Source: Prunella strophiata (Eukaryota; Chordata; Aves; Passeriformes; Prunellidae). Taken from it: DNA of 64,000 nucleotides. Positions within the stretch are counted from its first letter, which is position 1; each line of letters begins with the position of its first letter. The position numbers and the translations under genes were made by a program. Positions 35,745 through 47,260 of the stretch are shown one piece after another. The DNA lies in the NCBI GenBank assembly GCA_036583965.1, contig JAZBQD010000025.1, forward strand, positions 13,036,300 through 13,100,299. The letters are read 5' to 3'. The notes below the pieces were generated by a model. That model was given only the letters and a program-made list of their open reading frames with translations. It had not been told where the DNA came from and ran no database searches.

Positions 35745-36465
35745 GGCACACCCCGCACCGGGCACATCCCGCACCGGACCGGCACATCCCGCACCGGGAC
35801 CGGGCACACCCGCACCGGGAAGACCCGTGCACCCCACCCCCGCACCGGCACCCCCGCACCGGGACCGGGCACCACGCGCCCGCCCGCACCGGGCACTCCC
35901 GCACCGGGACCGGGCACATCCCGCACCGGGCACATCCCGCACCGGGCACACCCCGCACCGGGACCGGGCACACCCCGCACCGGGCACATCCCGCACCGGG
36001 ACCGGGCACATCCCGCACCGGGCACATCCCGCACCGGGCACACCCCGCACCGGGCACACCCCGCACCGGGCACATCCCGCACCGGGCACATCCCGCACCG
36101 GGCACATCCCGCACCGGGACCGGGCACATCCCGCACCGGGCACATCCCGCACCGGGCACATCCCGCACCGGGCACATCCCGCACCGGGCACATCCCGCAC
36201 CGGGCACATCCCGCACCGGGACCGGGCACACCCCGCACCGGGCACACCCCGCACCGGGCACATCCCGCACCGGGCACACCCCGCACCGGGCACACCCCGC
36301 ACCGGGACCGGGCACATCCCGCACCGGGACCGGGCACATCCCGCACCGGGCACACCCCGCACCGGGCACACCCCGCACCGGGACCGGGCACACCCCGCAC
36401 CGGGCACACCCCGCACCGGGACCGGGCACATCCCGCACCGGGACCGGGCACACCCCGCTCCGGGA
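35745..36465. repeat. GC-rich minisatellite (GGGCACA(T/C)CCCGCACC +/- GGGACC)n
   Basis: The basic unit is 16 bp, CGGGCACATCCCGCAC, with a T/C variant (CACATCCC or CACACCCC). An optional 7-bp CGGGACC insertion creates 23-bp units. More than 35 units occur. CpG density is very high. Both strands stay open in several frames, but there is no gene. Confidence 0.95.
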
Positions 36466-36705
36466 GCACCGGCGGGCCCGGCTCTGGGCCGGCCCGGGGC
36501 TCGGGGGTGCTGCGGGATGTTCTCATTGCCCCCGGGCGATTTCCCAGCCTCCCCCTGCCGCAGGTCCCGAGCGTCTCCGGGATGAACAGCCCAGGCCAGG
36601 GCACTCTGCGGGCTTTGGGCTGTCCTGTGTCCCTGGTCCCTCCCAAACATTCGGGGCTTCTGGGACCCTGTGATCGCTCGCCCGGAGGAGAGGAGGAGGG
36701 TCCTG

Positions 36706-36792
36706 CAGCAGGCTCCTGGTGCTTTGGCTGTGCCAGGAGCCCGGGCTTTGCGGGCTCCTGGTGCTTTGGCTGTGCCAGGAGCCCGGGCTTTG
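36706..36792. repeat. Two copies of a 42-bp direct repeat
   Basis: GGCTCCTGGTGCTTTGGCTG followed by TGCCAGGAGCCCGGGCTTTGC occurs twice in tandem. Each copy contains an inverted pair, GGCTCCTGG / CCAGGAGCC, so each can fold into a hairpin. Confidence 0.85.
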
Positions 36793-37271
36793 CTCAGCCC
36801 CTGCACTCCCCTCACCCCGGGGAGTGCCCGAGCACTCGGGGCACAGGAGGGGTTGTGCCTGCGGAGCGGGGAGCAGCGTGTGATGATCTCCTCAGACAGT
36901 GCCTGTTTCTTATCTCCTGACACCACCATTAAAGACAAATCTGGTGCTGCTGGGCAGCAGAGGGAGGCTGAGCTGCTCCTGTGCCAGGCCCTTGGGAACG
37001 GTGCAGTTTAATCAGTCCTGTGGAAATGCCAGGGTGGCAGGAAGGGCAGTGGGCAGGTTTGGGAGCAGGTCAGCCCCTGGTGCCATCCTGTCACCCTCGC
37101 TGGGGCTCTGTGTGTCTGCTGCTCGCCAAGTGCTTTGTACTGAAGGGGGAGAGCTGAGGTGGACAGGAGCCCCGGGGTGGGGACAGGGACAAGGTGTGAC
37201 CTCCCAGCCTTTCTGGGGGACGCTGGGCACTCATGGGGATGTTGGCATTGGTCATGCATCCTGTGGGACTG

Positions 37272-39609
37272 CCCGCTCCAGATGGGCACGGGCCGGTCCC
37301 CCTGCCCGCTCCAGATGGGCACGGGCCGGTCCCCCTGCCCGCTCCAGATGGGCACGGGCCGGTCCCCCTGCCCGCTCCAGATGGGCACGGGCCGGTCCCC
37401 CTGCCCGCTCCAGATGGGCACGGGCCGGTCCCCCTGCCCGCTCCAGATGGGCACGGGCCGGTCCCCCTGCCCGCTCCAGATGGGCACGGGCCGGTCCCCC
37501 TGCCCGCTCCAGATGGGCACGGGCCGGTCCCCCTGCCCGCTCCAGATGGGCACGGGCCGGTCCCCCTGCCCGCTCCAGATGGGCACGGGCCGGTCCCCCT
37601 GCCCGCTCCAGATGGGCACGGGCCGGTCCCCCTGCCCGCTCCAGATGGGCACGGGCCGGTCCCCCTGCCCGCTCCAGATGGGCACGGGCCGGTCCCCCTG
37701 CCCGCTCCAGATGGGCACGGGCCGGTCCCCCTGCCCGCTCCAGATGGGCACGGGCCGGTCCCCCTGCCCGCTCCAGATGGGCACGGGCCGGTCCCCCTGC
37801 CCGCTCCAGATGGGCACGGGCCGGTCCCCCTGCCCGCTCCAGATGGGCACGGGCCGGTCCCCCTGCCCGCTCCAGATGGGCACGGGCCGGTCCCCCTGCC
37901 CGCTCCAGATGGGCACGGGCCGGTCCCCCTGCCCGCTCCAGATGGGCACGGGCCGGTCCCCCTGCCCGCTCCAGATGGGCACGGGCCGGTCCCCCTGCCC
38001 GCTCCAGATGGGCACGGGCCGGTCCCCCTGCCCGCTCCAGATGGGCACGGGCCGGTCCCCCTGCCCGCTCCAGATGGGCACGGGCCGGTCCCCCTGCCCG
38101 CTCCAGATGGGCACGGGCCGGTCCCCCTGCCCGCTCCAGATGGGCACGGGCCGGTCCCCCTGCCCGCTCCAGATGGGCACGGGCCGGTCCCCCTGCCCGC
38201 TCCAGATGGGCACGGGCCGGTCCCCCTGCCCGCTCCAGATGGGCACGGGCCGGTCCCCCTGCCCGCTCCAGATGGGCACGGGCCGGTCCCCCTGCCCGCT
38301 CCAGATGGGCACGGGCCGGTCCCCCTGCCCGCTCCAGATGGGCACGGGCCGGTCCCCCTGCCCGCTCCAGATGGGCACGGGCCGGTCCCCCTGCCCGCTC
38401 CAGATGGGCACGGGCCGGTCCCCCTGCCCGCTCCAGATGGGCACGGGCCGGTCCCCCTGCCCGCTCCAGATGGGCACGGGCCGGTCCCCCTGCCCGCTCC
38501 AGATGGGCACGGGCCGGTCCCCCTGCCCGCTCCAGATGGGCACGGGCCGGTCCCCCTGCCCGCTCCAGATGGGCACGGGCCGGTCCCCCTGCCCGCTCCA
38601 GATGGGCACGGGCCGGTCCCCCTGCCCGCTCCAGATGGGCACGGGCCGGTCCCCCTGCCCGCTCCAGATGGGCACGGGCCGGTCCCCCTGCCCGCTCCAG
38701 ATGGGCACGGGCCGGTCCCCCTGCCCGCTCCAGATGGGCACGGGCCGGTCCCCCTGCCCGCTCCAGATGGGCACGGGCCGGTCCCCCTGCCCGCTCCAGA
38801 TGGGCACGGGCCGGTCCCCCTGCCCGCTCCAGATGGGCACGGGCCGGTCCCCCTGCCCGCTCCAGATGGGCACGGGCCGGTCCCCCTGCCCGCTCCAGAT
38901 GGGCACGGGCCGGTCCCCCTGCCCGCTCCAGATGGGCACGGGCCGGTCCCCCTGCCCGCTCCAGATGGGCACGGGCCGGTCCCCCTGCCCGCTCCAGATG
39001 GGCACGGGCCGGTCCCCCTGCCCGCTCCAGATGGGCACGGGCCGGTCCCCCTGCCCGCTCCAGATGGGCACGGGCCGGTCCCCCTGCCCGCTCCAGATGG
39101 GCACGGGCCGGTCCCCCTGCCCGCTCCAGATGGGCACGGGCCGGTCCCCCTGCCCGCTCCAGATGGGCACGGGCCGGTCCCCCTGCCCGCTCCAGATGGG
39201 CACGGGCCGGTCCCCCTGCCCGCTCCAGATGGGCACGGGCCGGTCCCCCTGCCCGCTCCAGATGGGCACGGGCCGGTCCCCCTGCCCGCTCCAGATGGGC
39301 ACGGGCCGGTCCCCCTGCCCGCTCCAGATGGGCACGGGCCGGTCCCCCTGCCCGCTCCAGATGGGCACGGGCCGGTCCCCCTGCCCGCTCCAGATGGGCA
39401 CGGGCCGGTCCCCCTGCCCGCTCCAGATGGGCACGGGCCGGTCCCCCTGCCCGCTCCAGATGGGCACGGGCCGGTCCCCCTGCCCGCTCCAGATGGGCAC
39501 GGGCCGGTCCCCCTGCCCGCTCCAGATGGGCACGGGCCGGTCCCCCTGCCCGCTCCAGATGGGCACGGGCCGGTCCCCCTGCCCGCTCCAGATGGGCACG
39601 GGCCGGTCC
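37272..39609. repeat. 33-bp satellite array, 71 essentially identical copies
   Basis: The unit is CCCGCTCCAGATGGGCACGG followed by GCCGGTCCCCCTG. The array spans 2338 bp, exactly 71 units with the last lacking five bases, so there are no net indels. I saw no substitution among copies. Because 33 is divisible by three, five of the long open frames (to 1147 codons) run through it. None has a plausible gene start or family match. Confidence 0.98.
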
Positions 39610-39794
39610 GGGGGTGCCAGCCTCTCGCGGCCCCGGGGCTCCCTCTCCCCGTGCTGGGGGAATCTCTCGTCGCTCCTCAGCGCACTCAGCCAAGGATGAA
39701 CGTGGTCTCTGCCATCAGCCTCTGGCCTCCTCTCCAGCGTGAGAGGCTGGAGAGGGATCAGAGCGATCGCACGGGAAGAAGGAGAGCTGCGGCG

Positions 39795-39980
39795 GGGTGT
39801 GAGCCCCCAGCCGGGTGTGAGCCCCCAGCCGGGCTGTGAGCCCCCAGCCGGGTGTGAGCCCCCAGCCGGGTGTGAGCCCCCAGCCGAGGTGTGAGCCCCC
39901 AGCCGGGTGTGAGCCCCCAGCCGGGTGTGAGCCCCCAGCCGGGTGTGAGCCCCCAGCCGGGTGTGAGCCCCCAGCCGGGG
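39795..39980. repeat. 18-bp minisatellite (GGTGTGAGCCCCCAGCCG)n
   Basis: About ten copies of 17-19 bp, with single-base indels (for example GGCTGTGAG and GAGGTGTGAG). Confidence 0.95.
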
Positions 39981-40714
39981 AGCAGCGGGCCGGCGCTGTT
40001 GCTCCTGTCCCCGGCAGCGGGGCCGGGTCGGGCGGGGGCAGCGGGGCTGGGGGCGCGGTGTGGGGTGGCAATAACCGCGTGTGGTCCCGTTAAACACGCT
40101 CTGTCTGTCGGCCCAGGCTGCCCCAGCTCCGCTGCTGCCCTGAGCCCGGTGCTTGCCCTCTCTCGCGGCTCGGGTGTCGACCCCGCGCCCCACCGAGCCC
40201 CGGCTGCGGGGCAACCGCGCTCGGGGGGCCCCGGGGACACCCCGGGCTGGGGGCACGGCACGGCCCCTGTGCCCTCTTCTGGCTTCGTGCGGTTCCGCGC
40301 CGTCGCAGCGGGATCGCTTTCCGAGCGCAGCCCGGCCCGGTGCGCGGTGTGTGCCACCTCCGTGCCACTCACAGGGTGTCCTGTCCCCGCACAGGGACAG
40401 CGCTGGGCCTCTGGGGAGGGCACACGGGCTATGCCACTCTTTAGAAATCACTTGCGAGGTCAGCTCGAGCAGATCTCCCCTTGGGCAGGAAGGGAAGCCT
40501 TGCGCAGAGCGGGAGGAGCAGAACTCTGTCCCCTGAGCGGGCGGCGGCTGCGGGCGGGCCGGGCTGCGACAGCAGCGTCACCTCCCGCGCAGAGCCTGTG
40601 CCAGGGCTCTGAAATGCCCGGCTCCAGCTGAGCTCCCAGAGCCGGCAGATGCTCGTGATCTGCATCTCTGCAGGGCTCCCCTACCCGACTGTAAATTGGG
40701 GAGAGCAGAATCGT

Positions 40715-40975
40715 GGAACTGTGGAATGGTTTGGGTTGGATGGGACCTTAAAGCCCATCCAGTGCCACTCTCTGCCCTGGGCAGGGACACCTTCCTCTAT
40801 CCCAGGCTGCTCCAAGCCCTGTCCAGCCTGGCCTTGGGCACTGCCAGGGATCCAGGGGCAGCCACAGCTGCTCTGGGCACCCTGTGCCAGGGCCTGCCCT
40901 CCCTCACAGGGAATGATTCCTTCCATGTATCTAATCTAAGCCTCCTCTCTGTCAGTGTGAAACCATTCCCCCTTG
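40715..40975 (-). mobile_element. CR1 LINE 3'-end fragment
   Basis: TGGAATGGTTTGGGTTGGAT, CCCTGGGCAGGGACACCTTC, TTGGGCACTGCCAGGGATCC and CTGTGCCAGGGCCTGCCCTC follow one another, the reverse complement of the CR1 3' end. It is immediately followed by the ATCC microsatellite. Confidence 0.9.
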
Positions 40976-41031
40976 TGCTGTTGTTCCATGCCTTTGTCCA
41001 CAGTCCCTCCCCAGCTCTCCTCAGGGCTGCT

Positions 41032-42342
41032 CTCCATCCATCCATCCATCCATCCATTCATCCATCCATCATCCATCATCCATCCATCCATCCATCATCC
41101 ATCATCCATCCATCCATCCATCCATCCATCCATCCATCATCCATCCTCATCCCATCATCCATCATCATCATCCATCCATCCATCCATCATCCATCTCATC
41201 CATCCATCCATCCATCCATCCAGCCATCCATCCATCCATCCATCCATCCATCATCCATCATCCATCATCCATCCATCCATCCTCCATCATCCATCCATCC
41301 ATCCATCATCCATCCATCCATACATCATCCATCCATCATCCATCCTCCATCATCCATCATCCATCCATCCATCCATCATCCTCCATCCATCATCCATCCA
41401 TCCATCCATCCATCATCCATCCATCCATCCATCCATCATCCATCCATCCATCCTCCATCATCCATCCATCCATCCATCATCCATCATCCATCCATCCATC
41501 CATCCATCCATCATCCATCTCCATCATCCATCACTCATCCATCCATCCATCCATCCATCATCACATCCATCCATCCATCCATCCATCCATCCATCCTCCA
41601 TCCATCCATCCATCATCCATCCATCAATCCATCCATCCATCATCCATCCATCATCCATCCATATCCATCCATCATCCATCATCCATCCTCCATCCATCAT
41701 CCATCATCCATCCATCCATCCATCCATCCATCATCCATCCATCATCCATCCATCATCCATCATCCATCCATCATCCATCCATCCATCATCCATCCATCAT
41801 CCATCCATCATCCATCATCCATCCATCCATCCATCATCCATCCATCATCCATCCATCCATCCATCCATCCATCCATCATCCATCCATCCATCCATCATCC
41901 ATCATCCATCCATCATCCATCCATCATCCATCCATCATCCATCCATCCATCCATCCATCCATCCATCCATCCATCATCCATCCATCCATCCATCCATCCA
42001 TCCATCCATCCATCCATCCATCCATCCATCCATCATCCATCCATCCATCCATCCATCCATCCATCCATCCATCCATCCATCATCCATCCATCCATCCATC
42101 ATCCATCCATCATCCATCCATCCATCCATCCATCCATCCATCATCCATCCATCATCCATCCATCCATCCATCCATCATCCATCCATCTCCATCCATCCAT
42201 CCATCCATCCATCCATCATCCATCCATCCATCCATCCATCCATCCATCCATCCATCCATCCATCCATCCATCCATCCATCCATCATCCATCCATCCATCC
42301 ATCCATCATCCATCCATCCATCCATCCATCCATCCATCCATT
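41032..42342. repeat. ATCC/CATC microsatellite, 1.3 kb
   Basis: (CCAT)n is interrupted by many CATCATCC phase shifts and a few TCTCC variants. Interruptions are dense at 41,080-41,900, and longer pure runs occur at 41,950-42,340. Open frames rich in His-Pro-Ser-Ile are artefacts. Confidence 0.97.
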
Positions 42343-43639
42343 CTCCTCCCAGCTGGTTCCCCAGGTGCAGGTGGGTGCCCTCAGTGCTAACCAGGTGGGG
42401 CTGCTGGGCTGCAGCTGGGACGGAGCCATCAAAGGCTGCTGCAGGCACAGCCCTCCCTGCAGGGATGTGTGCTGTGGGCTGAGGGCAATGCCACGGACCC
42501 TGGGCACGATCCAGAGCTGAAAACAGGGCAGCAAAGCCACAGGGGCAGCCCCAGGTAATGCCAGGGGCCCGGTGGAACTCCCATTGGGACCGATGGCAGA
42601 GCAGCACCAGGCTGCAGCAGCCCAGGATGGGCTCTCTGTGCTTCAGTGCAGAAGAGGAGGATGGAAAGCTTTGGGTGAGTGCTGAAGCTCTCTGCTGCCA
42701 CCCCTCTCGGGGGCTTTCACGTCTTTCTTCTCTCCCCTCAGAGCTCTCGTTGGCTCCTGAAGGGCAGAGCCACGGGCAGCTGGGCTTGTTTGGCATTTGG
42801 AATGGCAGGGCCACATGGGCTTGGGGTTGTTTAAAAGCTCAGGTGTTTTCTAGCAAAGCATTTTGTGCTTTGAGGTTTGGGAAGCCGGGGGAGGTGAGGC
42901 TGTTTGATGGCCGAGGTGAGCTGTGAGTGGCTCACAGCTTGCCCAGCTCTGGGCAGTGCAGCAGCTTTGCAGCCAGGAGCAGGGTGCTGCTCCCTGGGCT
43001 GGAGGGGGCAGCGTGGGCAGGGACAGCACAGCCTCAGGCAGAGGAGTGCCATGGGGCACTGCCTGGGGCAGGGCAGGGTTTACAGGGGCTGGAGCAGCTG
43101 GCTGCTGGCTGCTGGGGCTTTGGGTGCTGTGAAATCCCAAAGTGCTGTGTCAGGGACCAGGTGCACCCTCCCCTGTGGCTGCCCAGGCCGGGAGCCTGCT
43201 GCCAGTGCAGTGGTGCCAAGGTGCTCCCAAACAGGGCAGGGAGAGTGTGGAATGCCGTGGGAGTGGCTCTGGGTCTCTGGGCAGCTCAAAAGGGCAGCTT
43301 TTATTTCACGGGTGGGGAAGACGAGGTTGGCTCGCTGGTTCACCAGCAAAGTTCCCTCCTGATGCTCCGTCTGCAGGAGAGTTCCTTCTTGTTCTCCAAA
43401 AAAAGCCGAGAGTGAAACTATGGTGCTACTCCTGAATATGGCTTTCCCCATCTGGGGCGTTGGAGCCGCTCCCCGGGGCCGCTTCCCTGCCGCAGATGGT
43501 GAGGGGGCGGCGCTGCCTCCGGCAGGCAGCAGCTAAATCCGGCCGGGCTGGCTCGGACCCGGCCCGGCCGGGAGCCCGGAGGGGCGAGCAGAGGGGGAGC
43601 TGCGGCCCCGGGGGCAGCACAATGCCCAGCTGCACTCCC

Positions 43640-44100
43640 TGCAATAAATAGGCTGTGATGGATCGAGGCCCTTTTAACACATCAGCTGAAAACTTCAAAT
43701 ATTTATACCAGGAGGATGTGACAGAAGTATAGATATATTTTAGAAAAGGCAGGTGCTGAAGTGGCAGTCGTGTATTTGAACTTCAAATACTTGCCTTCAA
43801 ATCTATGCTATAAAAGAGGAAGAACGTAATAAATTTAATATCACTTTTTCAGGGAAAACAACCTGCCGAGCCTCCTCCCAGGCTAAATGTGCTTTAAAGA
43901 TTGACTGTGCAGCTGTAATAACTATTGATGAACTGTAAACATGAAAAGATCTCCCTGCTCCCGGCCTGTCAGGAGCATTAGGGTGGAAATGCTCTGTGCT
44001 CTGCTCTGGCATGACTCACCGCAGCCTCGGCAAACGTGTTTATTTGTAAAGATCCTCCTTTCAGAAATAGTGACCTTTTTAATGCCTCGTGCAGCGAGCT
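43640..44100. other. AT-rich, repeat-free island in CACNG3 intron 1
   Basis: About 450 bp of AT-rich sequence contain words such as AAATATTTATACC, CTATAAAAGAGG and TGCTTTAAAGATTGACTGTG, with no repeat or transposon. It is the clearest candidate conserved non-coding element in this intron, judged from composition only. Confidence 0.35.
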
Positions 44101-44424
44101 CAGAAATTCCAAATTGCCTTTTGGCGACTGGCTCCTCTCGCTGCAGCTCTGACAGTGCTTTTCATGGCCATTTACATATTTTTAGCCTGGATATTCTGCA
44201 CTGTGGGGCTCCTTTGCAGAATGATTTGCTTTTTGCAGCCCTGGGCCTGCAGTGCTGGGCTGAGGGCATGGAGGGGCTCACTGCCCACCGGGCTCCTCTG
44301 GCACCTCCTGAGCCTCTGCCCTGAGCCCTGGTTTTGGGATGGAGTTAGTAACATCCTCCTTCAAACATGGACTGTGGTGTTGATCCCAAATTTAAGCAGC
44401 TGCTTCACCTTGAAACAGGGAATA

Positions 44425-44632
44425 TTAAGGGTGGGCAGCCCTGGCACAGGGTGCCCAGAGCAGCTGTGGCTGCTCCCTGGATCCCTGGCAGTGCCCAAGG
44501 CCAGGCTGGACAGGACTTGGGGCACCCTGGGACAGTGGAAGGTGTCCCTGCCATGGCAGGGGTGGCACTGGATGGGCTTTAAGGTCCCTTCTAGCCCAGG
44601 CCCCTCTGGAATCCTGTGGTGATTCCATGAAT
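44425..44632 (+). mobile_element. CR1 LINE 3'-end fragment
   Basis: GGGTGGGCAGCCCTGGCACA through CCCAAGGCCAGGCTGGACAG, GGAAGGTGTCCCTGCCATGG and CTTTAAGGTCCCTTCTAGCC, ending in ATCCTGTGGTGATTCCATG, a degenerate CR1 tail. Confidence 0.9.
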
Positions 44633-44849
44633 AAATCTGTTTTTCCAGCACAGCAGGATGTCCCTGCTGGGCTCTGTGCCCATCACTGTCACTGCCCAGC
44701 CTGCTGTGTGAGTGTGACCAGTGACTGTGTCCCCCCGTGCCAGTGGCCTGTCCCCTTGCTCCCAGTCCCTGCTTGTGCCACCAGGTGCCAGCCAAGCCCC
44801 TGGAGCTGCCGAGGGGCTGCAGGTGGGCAGAGCAGCTCAGCCTGCCCTC

Positions 44850-45396
44850 CCCGGGGCATGGCACGGGGCTGGGATTGCCCAGCCGGTTCCTCCCCAGGGC
44901 ACGGCACGGGGCTGGGATGGCCCAGCCTGCCCTCCCCGGGGCATGGCACGGGGCTGGGATTGCCCAGCCTGCCCTTCCCGGGGCATGGCACGGGGCTGGG
45001 ATTGCCCAGCCTGCCCTCCCCAGGGCATGGCACGGGGCTGGGATTGCCCAGCCTGCCCATTCCCCAGGGCACGGGGCTGGGATTGCCCAGCCTGCCCTCC
45101 CCAGGGCATGGCACGGGGCTGGGATTGCCCAGCCTGCCCTCCCCGGGGGGCACGGGGCTGGGATTGCCCAGCCTGCCCTCCCCGGGGCATGGCACGGGGC
45201 TGGGATTGCCCAGCCTGCCCATTCCCCAGGGCATGGCACGGGGCTGGGATTGCCCAGCCTGCCCATTCCCCAGGGCATGGCACGGGGCTGGGATTGCCCA
45301 GCCTGCCCATTCCCCAGGGCATGGCACGGGGCTGGGATTGCCCAGCCTGCCCATTCCCCAGGGCACGGGGCTGGGATTGCCCAGCCTTCCCTCCCC
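44850..45396. repeat. 43-bp minisatellite with GGCACGGGGCTGGGATTGCC core
   Basis: About 13 copies of GCATGGCACGGGGCTGGGAT followed by TGCCCAGCCTGCCC and a variable CTCCCCGGG or ATTCCCCAGG linker. Some copies lack GCATG. The linker type changes along the array (CTCCCCGG on the left, ATTCCCCAGG on the right), which shows directional spread of variants. Confidence 0.95.
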
Positions 45397-45739
45397 GGTT
45401 CATTTCACGTTTCTTTTTATTTCCCTCCGTTCCCTTCTCTCCCCATTCCATTTCACGTGTCTGGTATTTCCCATCCTTCCGCGTCACCCTTTTCATTTCC
45501 CTGTGTCTTGTGATTTATCCCCTCTCCTTCCCTCACCTTTTGCCTTTCCCTTTTCTGTTATTTCCTCCATCCTTCCCTCCACGCGGGCTCGGCCCTTGAG
45601 CACTGCTGGGGCTGTGACTGGCGCTGCTGCGTTCTCTGGTGACGGGCGGGGGCACTGCTCCTTTCCCTGCTGCTGCTCATCCCCGTGCACTGGGGAAGGA
45701 CGTTCTGATGCTTTTCTGCTGCTGCTTCCAGCCTTTATC

Positions 45740-46250
45740 GGCGCTCTACAATTCCAAGTTGCTGATTTATATTCAGAGTTATGAATATCTCCTTTCTTCT
45801 CTTTGTTGGGCCTGCTTTTATTTTTATAGCTGTTTGCTTATTAGCCAGGCAGTTTCTAAACCAAGGCAAACTCCCGTCATGGTGATGAGTTTTCGGGCAA
45901 AACCCTCCTAAATCACTCTCTGTACACAGTTGTGCTTTTATGCTTAAATCCATTCTCCTAAGTGATTTGGCTTATAATTGTTTTCTGCTCTGTGAATTGA
46001 CCTCTCAAAGCACCAGGAGTCCATGCTGGTGCCTCGGACTTGCCTCTGTGTGCCCAGGAGAAGCATAATCAAGCCATGATTGCTTGGACTTGAGCAGCAA
46101 CTAGTTTTTAATTCTGTGATCCATTCCCCTTCAGCTGTCAACACGGAGTCGAAAATAGCACTCCCCTGTGCTGGATGCCACGCTTCACAGCTATGAAATT
46201 GTCATTTATAGGTTTTTAGAAATTCAGAGGACGTTTTAATACCGGTGAAG
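45740..46250. other. AT-rich, repeat-free island in CACNG3 intron 1
   Basis: About 500 bp of balanced to AT-rich sequence lie between repeat-rich blocks, with no tandem or interspersed repeat recognised. It is a possible regulatory element. The evidence is weak. Confidence 0.3.
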
Positions 46251-46574
46251 TGAAACCTCCAGCTCCCCACCATAATGCAGCTTCTCTCCTCCTTGGTATA
46301 AATAGGTGCTTAAGCAGCCTGGGGATGATCTGGCCTCTGCCAGATCGGGGTGGGGCAGGCACCCGAGCACCACCACCCACAGATTCTCTTTGTTTGCACT
46401 TCTGGCAGCTTGTTCCACCAGAGGATCCCAGGTTTTACACTCTTGACTCTTGGTTTTCCCCCTGGTCCCAGCTGGGCAGGTTCTGTCCCCAGTGTTCTGG
46501 ACATGAAACTTGTGGGTCAGACTCACTCTTACAAATGAGTGTGTCTGGATCTGCCTGTTAATTATCCAGCTGGA

Positions 46575-46625
46575 TAATGGAATCATGGAATGGTTTGAGT
46601 TGGAAGAGACCCTAAAGACCAGGCA
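46575..46625 (-). mobile_element. CR1 3'-terminal scrap
   Basis: AATCATGGAATGGTTTGAGT then TGGAAGAGACCCTAAAGACC is the last about 50 bp of a CR1 element in antisense orientation. Confidence 0.7.
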
Positions 46626-47034
46626 CTCATGCCAGGGTTGGGCTGGGAGCTTCCTCCAGCTCTAGCCAGCCCTTGGAGTGGTGGAAAGGGGAGGAGGGGG
46701 ATGAGCCCAAGCCTCCTTTGCCAAACGGGCACAGAGCTCTGACACTGCAGGACAGACCCCCTTCCCTGCTAGAAAAGGATGTGGGACCCAGGAATCTCCC
46801 AGAGCTGAGCTGGCCACCCCTGGCACCTTCAGCCAGAGAGGAGGCTGGAAGGCAAACCCTTCCCAGAAGCTCATCAGTTAACCCAAGTAAATCTAAAATG
46901 TTCATTAAAGAGGGAGAGCAGGATCCTGCTCTGGCTGCACAGGGGGAGGTCCTGGTGCCCCGGGCTGCTCAGCTGGGCCAGGCCTCCTGCCCTGCCCCAC
47001 CTCCTACCATCAATGTCCCCAAGCAGGCAAACAA

Positions 47035-47260
47035 ACCAAAGATCATTATTTTCTTTATATAATTGCCAGAATTGTATTAATTTAAACAGATAAACTCAAT
47101 CAGTGAAGCTCATTAATTTCTAGCACATGGCTTATTTACGCCAATTCCGGCTGCTCCAGCGCTCACTGCGCTCTCATAGGAATGTCAATTACCTTTTAAA
47201 ATAAAAATCAATGTTTATCCACTGTTAAAGATAAAACATGAAATGATTTCCTAAGACATG
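47035..47260. other. AT-rich, repeat-free island in CACNG3 intron 1
   Basis: About 220 bp with TTGTATTAATTTAAACAG, GCTCATTAATTTC and similar homeodomain-type words. There is no repeat signature. Candidate conserved element only. Confidence 0.3.

Noticed and set aside
35414..36938. CRISPR-like or zinc-finger-like periodic pattern (Cys-rich frame CPVRGVPGAGCAR)
   Set aside because: The repeats are directly abutting with no unique spacers, and the Cys spacing comes from the 16-bp minisatellite. It is not a CRISPR array and not a protein domain.
36899..40451. Open frames of 813-1147 codons on both strands
   Set aside because: They run through the perfect 33-bp array, whose unit length is divisible by three. 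There is no family match, no splice context, and several frames are open at once.
40696..42814. His-Pro-Ser-Ile and Met-Asp-Gly-Trp repeat proteins
   Set aside because: They are translations of the ATCC microsatellite.
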